Assembly: GCA_009668925.1 (NCBI GenBank)
Contig: SBEK01000112.1
Location: 1 to 13,903, forward strand
Length of the DNA stretch: 13,903 nt
From: Deltaproteobacteria bacterium
GTDB lineage: Bacteria > Desulfobacterota > Syntrophia > Syntrophales > Smithellaceae
Direction of reading: 5' to 3'
Below, one piece after another: positions 1 through 5,914 of this stretch. The notes under the pieces are model-generated. The model did no database searches and was not told the origin of the DNA. It worked only from the letters and a program-made list of their open reading frames with translations. The position numbers and the translations under genes were made by a program. Position 1 is the first letter of the stretch. Every line of letters starts with the position of its first letter.

Positions 1-626
1 TGAGGCAGGCGGAGGGTAACGGAGCTAAACTGGTCTGTCATACCCGTGTATCGCGCATTGAAAAAGAAACGGCGGGGTGGCGGATCATTGCCGAAAGCGA
101 CAGAGGCGAAGCCTATGATTTTCTGACGGCGGTGGTCATCAATGCCGCCGGGCTCGCCGCAGACACCATCGCCAATCTGGCCGGCGCGCACTATCGCCTT
201 CATTATTGCAAAGGCGACTACTGCGGCGTTACCGGCGTGAAGCCGGGAATGGTCGGCCGGTTAATTTATCCGGCGCCCGTGAAGGATCAGGCGGGGCTGG
301 GTGTGCATCTGACGCTGGATTTGAACGGGCGCTTCCGGCTGGGGCCGGATGCCACTTACATCGACCGCCGTGAAGAATACGGCGTTTCGCCGGAGAAAGC
401 CGCTCTCTTTTGTGAGCAGGCCAAAAAGTATTTGCTTTTTTTGAAACCGGAAAATGTTCACCCGGATATGGCGGGAATCCGCCCGAAATTGCAGGGTCCA
501 GGGGACCCGTTTGCCGATTTTGTCATTCGCGAAGACGCACCGGGATTTATCAACCTCGTCGGCATTGAATCGCCGGGGCTCACCGCCTCCCCGGCGATTG
601 CCCGGTATGTTGGGAAAATGCTTTGA
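1..626 (+). CDS. FAD-dependent oxidoreductase, L-2-hydroxyglutarate oxidase (LhgO)-like, 3' part
   Basis: The frame is open from the left edge (codons from base 3) to TGA at 624-626, so the N-terminus with the FAD-binding Rossmann fold lies outside; about 207 residues are visible. Seen: an INAAGLAAD segment (codons from about 135), a CKGDYC segment, a YPAPVKD...GLGVHLT...GRFRLGPDA stretch, and a C-terminal GIESPGLTASPAIARYV. These are hallmarks of the DAO-fold family (COG0579) that includes E. coli LhgO, which oxidises L-2-hydroxyglutarate to 2-oxoglutarate and passes electrons to the quinone pool at the membrane. A GTG at 132 could be called as a start, but homology clearly continues upstream, so it is not the real one. 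Substrate is inferred from family only; a related 2-hydroxyacid or glycerol-3-phosphate-like dehydrogenase is possible. It is followed by a repeat tract and a new promoter, so it is not part of the liv operon. Confidence 0.85.
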   Translation, partial: RQAEGNGAKLVCHTRVSRIEKETAGWRIIAESDRGEAYDFLTAVVINAAGLAADTIANLAGAHYRLHYCKGDYCGVTGVKPGMVGRLIYPAPVKDQAGLGVHLTLDLNGRFRLGPDATYIDRREEYGVSPEKAALFCEQAKKYLLFLKPENVHPDMAGIRPKLQGPGDPFADFVIREDAPGFINLVGIESPGLTASPAIARYVGKML

Positions 627-633
627 AGGGAAG

Positions 634-695
634 TTTTAAGTCTTAAGTTTTAAGTTTTAAGTTTTAAGTTTTAAGTAATTAAGTAATTAAGTAAT
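634..695. repeat. AT-rich tandem repeat: six TTTTAAG heptamers, then TAATTAAG octamers
   Basis: From 634 to 675 there are six head-to-tail copies of TTTTAAG (the second is TCTTAAG). They are followed directly by two copies of TAATTAAG (676-691) and a partial TAAT. The tract starts 8 bases after the stop codon of the oxidoreductase gene and ends about 53 bases before the livK -35 box. Copy number in such tracts is expected to vary between strains. It may be an upstream AT-rich (UP-like) region, or simply slippage-prone spacer DNA. It has no coding capacity. Confidence 0.9.
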
Positions 696-748
696 GATCC
701 GGCACTCGCTCTGCTGCGCGGGGCTCCGCCCTGAACCTATCTTTTGTA

Positions 749-777
749 TTGACACACACAGGACCTTCCCCTATAAG
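749..777 (+). promoter_or_regulatory. Sigma-70 promoter of the liv operon
   Basis: TTGACA at 749-754 is a perfect -35 box. After a 17-base spacer comes TATAAG at 772-777 as the -10 box, one mismatch from consensus. Transcription would start near 784, about 33 bases before the livK ATG at 818. The box also creates a TTG codon in frame with livK, which gene finders can mistake for a start. Confidence 0.85.
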
Positions 778-805
778 CTGTGGGCAAAATATCCCAATCC
801 ATGCC

Positions 806-809
806 GGAG
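806..809 (+). promoter_or_regulatory. livK ribosome binding site (GGAG)
   Basis: GGAG lies 8 bases upstream of the ATG at 818. Together with the lipoprotein signal that begins at this ATG, it fixes 818 as the start rather than TTG 749. Confidence 0.75.
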
Positions 810-817
810 TCATTGTT

Positions 818-1984
818 ATGAAAAAAACAGCGATTTTAATCATTTTTCTGGTAATTCTTTCCCTTGGTGTTTTCGGTTGCAGCAAAGAGGATTCTTCTCA
901 AATCAAAATAGGCTTGATTGCCGAACTGACGGGCGACATTCCGGCCGTCGGCGCCTCCTGCAAAAAAGCAGCGGATTTGGCCGTGCAGGAAATCAATGAC
1001 CTGGGCGGGATAGAGCTCGGCGGCAAGAAATATAAAATCAAACTCATTGTCGAGGACAACGCCGGGAAGGCCGATCAATCGGCCTCCGCGGCGCAAAAGC
1101 TGATTACGCAAAATAAAGTCCTGGCGATTGTCGGCCCGAATGCCAGCCGCTACGCGCTGCCCGCCGCTGAAATCGCGGAAACGAGCAAGGTGGTTCTGAT
1201 CACGCCCTGGTCGACGACGCCGAAGGCCACCCTCGATTCCAAAACCAATGCCTCCAAGAAATATGTTTTCCGCGCGTGCTTCATCGATCCCTTCCAGGGA
1301 AGGGTGGTCGCCAAATTCATCCTGGACGACCTGAAACTTAAGAAAGCGGCGGTGCTTTACGACGTGGCCTCCGAATACAATAAAGGCATCGCCGAGATCT
1401 TCAGGGACGTTTATGAGCAGCAGGGCGGCAAGATCGTCGCCTTTGAAACCTACACGACCAATGACAAGGATTTTTCATCACAGTTGACGAAAATCAAGCA
1501 AACCGCGCCGGACGTCATTTTTCTGCCCAACTATTACAGTGAAATACCGCTGCAGATTCAGCAGGCGAAGCGCCTGGGCATTGCCGTGCCGTTTGTCGGC
1601 GCCGACGCCTGGGGAAGTTCCGAACTTCTGAAGCTGTGCGGCGCGGACTGCAACGGCTATTACTTCAGCACGCACTACGCCGCCGATGCGGCGACGGCGA
1701 CGACCAAAAAATTCATCGCGAACTACCGGCTGAAATACGATGCGACGCCGGATGACGTGGCTGCCCTGACCTACGATTCATTCGGACTTCTGTTTCAGGC
1801 GCTTAAGACCGCCGGTAAAAATGACCGCCAGGCCGTCCGCGACGCGCTCGCGAAAATTCCCCGGTATGACGGCGTGACGGGGGATATGCAGTTCAAGGAA
1901 GGATCGGGCGACCCGGTCAAGAGCGCGGTGATTTTGAAGATCAAGGATGGGAAGTTTACGTGGTATGCGAATGCCAAACCCTGA
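818..1984 (+). CDS. livK: Branched-chain amino acid ABC transporter substrate-binding lipoprotein (LivK/LivJ-like)
   Basis: A 388-residue periplasmic-binding-protein type 1 (Peripla_BP_6) receptor that would capture branched-chain or related amino acids outside the inner membrane and deliver them to LivHM. Residues 1-20 form a lipoprotein signal (KK, hydrophobic core, then VFG before C21); S22 after the cysteine would suit outer-membrane sorting by E. coli rules. The mature part opens with the family motif IKIGLIAELTGD, followed by A-x-Q-x-I-N-D-L-G-G near 55-64, a VED-N region near 78-81, and IVGPNAS near 104-110. The start at 818 is chosen because it gives a clean signal peptide, has an RBS and sits behind a strong promoter; the frame extends upstream to a TTG at 749, but that codon is the -35 box. 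Ligand class is inferred: HAAT receptors also bind other amino acids, amides or aromatic acids. It is the first gene of the liv cluster but is separated from livH by 444 bases. Confidence 0.93.
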   Translation: MKKTAILIIFLVILSLGVFGCSKEDSSQIKIGLIAELTGDIPAVGASCKKAADLAVQEINDLGGIELGGKKYKIKLIVEDNAGKADQSASAAQKLITQNKVLAIVGPNASRYALPAAEIAETSKVVLITPWSTTPKATLDSKTNASKKYVFRACFIDPFQGRVVAKFILDDLKLKKAAVLYDVASEYNKGIAEIFRDVYEQQGGKIVAFETYTTNDKDFSSQLTKIKQTAPDVIFLPNYYSEIPLQIQQAKRLGIAVPFVGADAWGSSELLKLCGADCNGYYFSTHYAADAATATTKKFIANYRLKYDATPDDVAALTYDSFGLLFQALKTAGKNDRQAVRDALAKIPRYDGVTGDMQFKEGSGDPVKSAVILKIKDGKFTWYANAKP

Positions 1985-1990
1985 GGAATC

Positions 1991-2127
1991 GGCTTGTTGA
2001 AACGACCCTATGCAGAGTGAATCCGGCGTATGCCGGATGCGCTTCAGCTTTAGTCACTGCGGCCTACGCAACAGTAAGCCGCTCCTAAAGCTTCGCGCGC
2101 CTTGCCTCTGGATCGTTTGAACAAGCC
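1991..2127. repeat. Palindromic element A with 15-bp terminal inverted repeats (MITE/REP-like)
   Basis: The ends are GGCTTGTTGAAACGA (1991-2005) and TCGTTTGAACAAGCC (2113-2127), inverted copies matching at 14 of 15 positions. Inside is a perfect hairpin ATCCGGC-GTAT-GCCGGAT (2021-2038). A second two-part stem pairs AGCTTTAG (2046-2053) with CTAAAGCT (2085-2092), and GCGGC (2059-2063) with GCCGC (2078-2082). The 137-bp unit can fold as a closed multi-arm structure on either strand. It starts 6 bases after the livK stop and has no open frame of note. No obvious target-site duplication flanks it. It could be a dispersed palindromic repeat, an mRNA-stabilising 3' structure that lets livK be expressed above livHMGF, or a non-coding RNA. 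Its role is inferred; the base pairing is seen. Confidence 0.65.
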
Positions 2128-2297
2128 TTGTAAAGCAGTGATTCTCGTTCGGGCCGGGCCCTGAGACGAAAATGGCATTTGGAGTATGTACCCCGTGAAG
2201 GATATTTTTCCTCAAGCCGCGTTAAAACATTCGTGGTAAAACAGGTTGGTCGGATATAGAGAATAAAAAGCGATTGATAAAGGAAGGTCCGTTAGCA
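2128..2297. other. Non-coding spacer between the two palindromic elements
   Basis: No plausible gene. It holds a GC palindrome GGGCCGGGCCC near 2150, an AATGGCAT box (2171-2178) repeated twice further downstream, and an SD-like AAAGGAAGG near 2279-2287 that leads only into the 3-codon frame ATG-CCA-TTT-TAA at 2298. No convincing promoter for livH was found; TTGGAG with ATATTT at 17-base spacing near 2180-2208 is a weak candidate only. Confidence 0.5.
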
Positions 2298-2307
2298 ATG
2301 CCATTTT
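2169..2307 (+). promoter_or_regulatory. 11-bp inverted repeat competing with element B: possible switchable leader of livH
   Basis: AAAATGGCATT (2169-2179) is a perfect inverted copy of AATGCCATTTT (2297-2307). The latter overlaps the left arm of element B, which can instead pair with 2402-2419. The core AATGGCAT therefore occurs three times: plus at 2171-2178, minus at 2298-2305, plus at 2412-2419. In an mRNA the middle copy can pair with only one partner at a time, giving two alternative folds just upstream of livH. As DNA, the three boxes could equally be binding sites for a repressor or activator. Regulation is inference. Confidence 0.4.
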
Positions 2308-2419
2308 AATTAAAGATGATATCGCGGCGGCGAGGAGGAGGCGCCGGAGGCGTATATGCAAATACGTCGAGGACGCTGACGACGAGACAACAAAGATAGC
2401 GCTTTAATTTGAATGGCAT
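2298..2419. repeat. Palindromic element B with 18-bp terminal inverted repeats, ending 9 bases before livH
   Basis: The arms ATGCCATTTTAATTAAAG (2298-2315) and CTTTAATTTGAATGGCAT (2402-2419) are inverted copies matching at 16 of 18 positions. TATC (2320-2323) with GATA (2395-2398) may extend the stem past an internal loop. The interior is a purine-rich GGCGGCGAGGAGGAGG stretch followed by a 7-bp hairpin: GGCGTAT (2349-2355) pairs with ATACGTC (2362-2368), one G-T pair, around a 6-base loop. It resembles the dispersed structured repeats seen in intergenic DNA of many deltaproteobacterial genomes; this resemblance is from memory and was not searched. It may be a miniature mobile element, a structured non-coding RNA, or a livH leader. 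Confidence 0.6.
2356..2379 (+). CDS. Possible 7-codon leader micro-ORF (MQIRRGR) inside element B
   Basis: GGAGG at 2346-2350 is placed 5 bases before ATG 2356, an ideal ribosome binding site. The frame reads Met-Gln-Ile-Arg-Arg-Gly-Arg and stops at TGA 2377-2379, 49 bases before livH. The ATG lies in the loop of the 2349-2368 hairpin. If translated it could open the surrounding stems and affect livH translation. It contains one Ile and no Leu or Val, so it is not a classical branched-chain attenuator peptide. It could also be chance. Confidence 0.25.
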   Translation: MQIRRGR

Positions 2420-2428
2420 CTTGACTCT

Positions 2429-3304
2429 ATGGCCTATATTTTTCAACAGACTTTAAATGCCTTGCAGCTGGGCAGCATTTACGCACTTATCGCCCTGGGC
2501 TACACGATGGTCTACGGCATTCTGACGATGATCAACTTCGCCCACGGCGATTTGTTCATGGTTGGCGCCTTCTTCTGTTTTCTCATTGCCGTCTATCTTC
2601 ATCTTTCTTTTGTTCCGACGCTGCTTTTATCCATGCTGGGCGTGGCCTTTCTGGGCGTGGTCATCGAACGGCTCGCCTACAAGCCGCTGCGCAATGCGCC
2701 GCGCGTTTCCGCCATCATCACGGCTCTGGGCGTCGGGCTTTTTCTGGAGAATTTCACCCTGGCGCTTTCGCCCTATCCCAAGCACATTCCGCCCTTGCTC
2801 GATAACGTCACCTGGACGGTCGGTTCGCTTTCCATTTCTTCGCTGCAGATTCTGGTGATCGTCCTTTCGCTCGCTTTGATGCTGATTCTGGATTTTATCG
2901 TCCAGCGGACAAAAGCCGGGATGGCCATGCGCGCCATCTCCTGGGACAAGTCCATTGTCGGGCTGATGGGGGTGCCGGTCAACAGGATCATCTCGCTCAC
3001 CTTCGCGATCGGAACGGGCCTGGGCGGCGCGGCCGGCATGATGTACGGGCTGGCCTATCCGGTAATCGATCCTTACATGGGGATCATGGTCGGCTGGAAG
3101 GCCTTCATCTCCGCCGTCGTGGGCGGCATCGGCAATATCCGCGGCGCGATGATCGGCGGTTTCATTCTGGGGGCGGTCGAAATTATGGTCGCCGCGTTTT
3201 TCCCCTCCACTTACCGTGATTTTGTGGCTTTCACGCTGCTCCTGGTTCTTCTGATTCTGAGGCCGTACGGCATTCTGGGCAAGCCGCACCCGCAAAAGGT
3301 TTAG
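2429..3304 (+). CDS. livH: Branched-chain amino acid ABC transporter permease LivH
   Basis: A 291-residue inner-membrane permease of normal LivH length with about eight hydrophobic segments; with LivM it forms the translocation pore. The N-terminal signature GSIYALIALGYTMVYGI (15-31) followed by MINFAHGDLFMVGAF (34-48) is typical of LivH. The stretch near 200-235, with a small-residue GTGLGGAAGMMYG segment and then VGGIGNIRGAMIGG, is the conserved permease loop that contacts the ATPases. The start at 2429 is forced: the frame closes at TAA 2405-2407 and there is no other start codon between. No Shine-Dalgarno sequence precedes the ATG (the 9 bases are CTTGACTCT), unlike livK, livG and livF. 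The gene ends 2 bases before livM. Confidence 0.95.
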   Translation: MAYIFQQTLNALQLGSIYALIALGYTMVYGILTMINFAHGDLFMVGAFFCFLIAVYLHLSFVPTLLLSMLGVAFLGVVIERLAYKPLRNAPRVSAIITALGVGLFLENFTLALSPYPKHIPPLLDNVTWTVGSLSISSLQILVIVLSLALMLILDFIVQRTKAGMAMRAISWDKSIVGLMGVPVNRIISLTFAIGTGLGGAAGMMYGLAYPVIDPYMGIMVGWKAFISAVVGGIGNIRGAMIGGFILGAVEIMVAAFFPSTYRDFVAFTLLLVLLILRPYGILGKPHPQKV

Positions 3305-3306
3305 TC

Positions 3307-4350
3307 ATGTCTTCAATCCAAACGGCCTATCAGCGGCTCTCCAAACACTGGCACACGCTTACCGGCTACAGATTTTTCTGGCCGGTCTTCGGGCTCGCCG
3401 GCCTGGCCTTCTGCGTCGCCGTCGACCGGTTTGAATTTCTGGATTTATACCTGCAGCTGATTTTGATTTATGTGGGCATCAACATCATCCTCACCGTCAG
3501 CCTGAATCTGATCAACGGATACATGGGCGAATTTTCCGTGGGCCACGCGGGCTTCATGGCCGTGGGTGCCTACATTGCCTCGCTTATGACCGTTTATGTA
3601 TTTCCGGCGGGCGCCCACGAGCTGCTTTTCCCGGTGGCGATTCTGGCGGGCGGCGCCGGCGCGGCCCTGATCGGATTGCTGGTCGCCATCCCCTCTTTTA
3701 AAACACGCGGCGACTATCTGGCCATCGTCACATTGGCCTTCTGCATGATTGTGAAATCCATTCTGGAAAATATTGACGCCGTCGGCGGGCCGCGCGGACT
3801 TCTGGGCATGGAAAAGCTCACGACGCTGCCGTGGGTCTTCTTCTGGACCGCGCTTTCGGTCTGGGTGATCCGCAACCTGGTCTATTCCAATTTCGGACGG
3901 GGCGTGTTGTCCATCCGCGAGGATGAAATCGCCAGCGACCTGATGAGCGTCAATACGCGCCAGGTGAAGATCATTGCGTTTGTCGTCTCGTCTTTTTTTG
4001 CCGGCATTGCCGGCGGGCTGTTTGCCCATGCCCTGCAGTTTATCAATCCGCGCATGTTCGATATCATTAAATCCACCGATATCCTGATTATGGTTTATCT
4101 GGGCGGCATCTCGTCCATTGCCGGTTCGATCCTCGGCGCGGTCATCTATACGATCCTGCTGGAAATCCTGCGGCCGATGGGCATCTGGCGCATGGTGTTC
4201 ATGCCGCTCTTGCTGGTGCTCCTCATGATTTACCGGCCGCGCGGTATCATGGGGCTTCGGGAGGCCCGCCTGTTTACGCCGCTTCGCGATCTCACCATCG
4301 AAAGGATGTGGCGGCAAAAGAAAAAGGAGGCCCCGGATGCCGCTGATTGA
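3307..4350 (+). CDS. livM: Branched-chain amino acid ABC transporter permease LivM
   Basis: A 347-residue inner-membrane permease, partner of LivH. Hydrophobic segments run through most of the protein. Conserved LivM motifs are seen: SLNLINGYMGEFSVGHAGFM, a TRGDYLAIVTLAF segment, GGPRGLLGM, and near the end VYLGGISSIAGSILGA followed by MIYRPRGIMG. The N-terminus has a modest hydrophilic extension before the first membrane segment. AAAAGG at 3294-3299 is a usable RBS 7 bases before the ATG, lying in the end of livH, so translation is probably coupled. The 3' end overlaps livG by 14 bases. A long antisense frame runs through the gene but shows no protein family features. Confidence 0.95.
   Translation: MSSIQTAYQRLSKHWHTLTGYRFFWPVFGLAGLAFCVAVDRFEFLDLYLQLILIYVGINIILTVSLNLINGYMGEFSVGHAGFMAVGAYIASLMTVYVFPAGAHELLFPVAILAGGAGAALIGLLVAIPSFKTRGDYLAIVTLAFCMIVKSILENIDAVGGPRGLLGMEKLTTLPWVFFWTALSVWVIRNLVYSNFGRGVLSIREDEIASDLMSVNTRQVKIIAFVVSSFFAGIAGGLFAHALQFINPRMFDIIKSTDILIMVYLGGISSIAGSILGAVIYTILLEILRPMGIWRMVFMPLLLVLLMIYRPRGIMGLREARLFTPLRDLTIERMWRQKKKEAPDAAD
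4324..4330 (+). promoter_or_regulatory. livG ribosome binding site (AAGGAGG)
   Basis: A full Shine-Dalgarno sequence inside the last codons of livM, 6 bases before the livG ATG at 4337. It supports the overlapping start. Confidence 0.8.
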
Positions 4351-5107
4351 AATATCCAAACTCACCCACCGCTTCGCCGGCCTTTGCGCAGTATCCGATT
4401 TCAATCTGGCGGTCTTGCCGCAGGAGCTGGTCGGCATTATCGGACCCAACGGAGCGGGGAAGACGACGGTTTTCAACCTCATCACCGGCGTCTACCGGGC
4501 GACGGAAGGCAGCATCAAACTGAGCGGGAAGGAGCTGGTCGGCCTGACGCCGCATCAGATCACCCGCCTGGGCATTGCGCGCACTTTTCAAAACATCCGG
4601 CTCTTTAAAGAGCTCTCCGTGCTGGATAATGTCCGCATCGCTCATTACGGCCAGATGGCCTACACGCCGGCCGAAGCGCTTTTGCATATCGGCCGTTTCC
4701 GCGCCGAGGAGAAGCGCATCACGACCCGGGCGCTGGACTTGCTCTATGTTTTCAAACTGGATGAGGCGGCGGGCGAGAAAGCCAAGAACCTGCCTTACGG
4801 CCTGCAGCGCCGCCTGGAAATTGCGCGGGCGCTCGCCACCGGGCCCGAGCTTCTCCTGCTCGATGAGCCGGCGGCCGGCATGAACCCCAACGAAATTGTC
4901 CAGCTCATGGAATTTATCCAGTGGATCCGCAAGACGTTTTCCGTCACGGTTATTTTGATCGAGCATCAGATGCGCCTGGTGATGGGCATTTGCGAACGCC
5001 TGGTGGTGCTGGATTTCGGCGCGACGATCGCCTGCGGCCTGCCCGCGGAGATTCGGGCAAATCCGAAAGTCCTGGAAGCTTACCTCGGCGAGGAGGTGGC
5101 TTCATGA
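4337..5107 (+). CDS. livG: Branched-chain amino acid ABC transporter ATP-binding protein LivG
   Basis: A 256-residue cytoplasmic ABC ATPase that powers import through LivHM as a dimer with LivF. Seen: Walker A GPNGAGKT (36-43), Q-loop Q85 in ARTFQN, signature region LPYGLQRRLEIARA (152-165), Walker B ELLLLDEP (171-178), and switch histidine H210 in LIEHQM. LivG proteins usually read LSYGxQ in the signature; here the Ser is Pro (residue 153), a mild deviation. The C-terminal extension ending in LEAYLG (246-251) is the usual feature of this branched-chain ATPase type. It overlaps livM at the 5' end and livF by ATGA at the 3' end, so the genes are co-translated. Confidence 0.95.
   Translation: MPLIEISKLTHRFAGLCAVSDFNLAVLPQELVGIIGPNGAGKTTVFNLITGVYRATEGSIKLSGKELVGLTPHQITRLGIARTFQNIRLFKELSVLDNVRIAHYGQMAYTPAEALLHIGRFRAEEKRITTRALDLLYVFKLDEAAGEKAKNLPYGLQRRLEIARALATGPELLLLDEPAAGMNPNEIVQLMEFIQWIRKTFSVTVILIEHQMRLVMGICERLVVLDFGATIACGLPAEIRANPKVLEAYLGEEVAS
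5091..5096 (+). promoter_or_regulatory. livF ribosome binding site (AGGAGG)
   Basis: Perfect AGGAGG 7 bases before the ATG at 5104. This decides the livF start against a longer in-frame reading that begins at 4921 inside livG. Confidence 0.8.
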
Positions 5108-5823
5108 CCCCGGGCGATCTTCTGCTGTCCGTTTCCGGCTTAAACGTTTTCTACGACAGCATCAAAGCGGTGGATGATATTTCCTTTGATGTGGCGAGCG
5201 GAGAAATCGTCGTGTTCATCGGCGCGAACGGGGCGGGCAAATCCTCCATCCTGCGGGCCGTCTCCGGTATGATTCCTTACGAGGGCAGCATCGCCTATGC
5301 GGGGAAAAATCTGAAAAACATCTCCGCCGACCGCATTGTCGCCGCAGGCGTCGCCCATGTGCCGGAGGGCCGCGGTATTTTCGGCAACCTTACCGTGATG
5401 GAAAATCTTAAGCTCGCCTGCTGGCAGCGCCGGGACAAAATGAAAACCACCCAGGACCTCGACCGGGTGTTTGAACTTTTTCCGCGGCTTCGTGAACGGG
5501 AAAAGCAGTTGGGGGGGATGCTTTCCGGCGGCGAGCAGCAGATGCTGGCCGTGGGCCGCGCGCTCATGACCGACGCCCGGATGCTCTTGCTCGACGAGCC
5601 GTCCATGGGGCTCTCGCCCGTTTTGGTGCGGGATATTTTCAAAATCATCCGCGAAATCAATGGGGCGGGGAAAACCATTCTGCTCGTCGAACAGAACGCG
5701 AACATGTCGCTTTCCATCGCTTCCCGGGGCTATGTTCTGGAAACCGGGCGCATTGTCCTTTCCGGAACAGGCAAAGAACTGACGGGTAATCCCCGCGTCC
5801 GGGAAGCGTACTTAGGCGCGTAG
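5104..5823 (+). CDS. livF: Branched-chain amino acid ABC transporter ATP-binding protein LivF
   Basis: A 239-residue cytoplasmic ABC ATPase, partner of LivG. Seen: Walker A GANGAGKS (40-47), the LivF-typical VPEGRGIFGNLTV stretch (86-98), canonical signature LSGGEQQMLAVGRAL (140-154), Walker B MLLLDEPSMGL (160-170), and VEQNA (195-199), where LivF has Gln in place of the usual switch His. The C-terminal VREAYLG (232-238) is standard for the family. The frame is open back to 4921, but that region duplicates livG coding sequence in another frame; ATG 5104 gives the normal LivF length and has an RBS. It overlaps the livG stop by 4 bases. It is the last gene of the operon; the 91 bases before the convergent DUF2950 gene show no strong terminator. 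Confidence 0.95.
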   Translation: MTPGDLLLSVSGLNVFYDSIKAVDDISFDVASGEIVVFIGANGAGKSSILRAVSGMIPYEGSIAYAGKNLKNISADRIVAAGVAHVPEGRGIFGNLTVMENLKLACWQRRDKMKTTQDLDRVFELFPRLREREKQLGGMLSGGEQQMLAVGRALMTDARMLLLDEPSMGLSPVLVRDIFKIIREINGAGKTILLVEQNANMSLSIASRGYVLETGRIVLSGTGKELTGNPRVREAYLGA

Positions 5824-5914
5824 GCGTTTTGCGGCGTCGACTGAAAGAAATGCAGCCCGAACGCAACCGCAGCAATTCCCGAAGCGGGGGTTTGAGGAAA
5901 GCGGCCGGGAAGTG

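Noticed and set aside
634..695. CRISPR-like array
   Set aside because: Repeats are 7-8 bases, head to tail, without spacers, and no cas genes are present.
1991..2127. Element A as an integron attC site
   Set aside because: The ends do not give the RYYYAAC and GTTRRRY core pair in the right orientation, and there is no integrase or cassette-like gene.
2627..3295. 222-residue antisense frame across livH
   Set aside because: Shadow of livH with very polar, repetitive composition and no motif.
3445..4485. 346-residue antisense frame across livM and livG
   Set aside because: It lies opposite two clear transporter genes and its composition (rich in His, Gln, Arg, Asp) is typical of the reverse strand of hydrophobic GC-rich genes; no RBS or family motif.
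5824..5914. Terminator between livF and DUF2950
   Set aside because: Only a 6-bp TTCCCG/CGGGAA pair with a 24-base loop and no T run; too weak to call.
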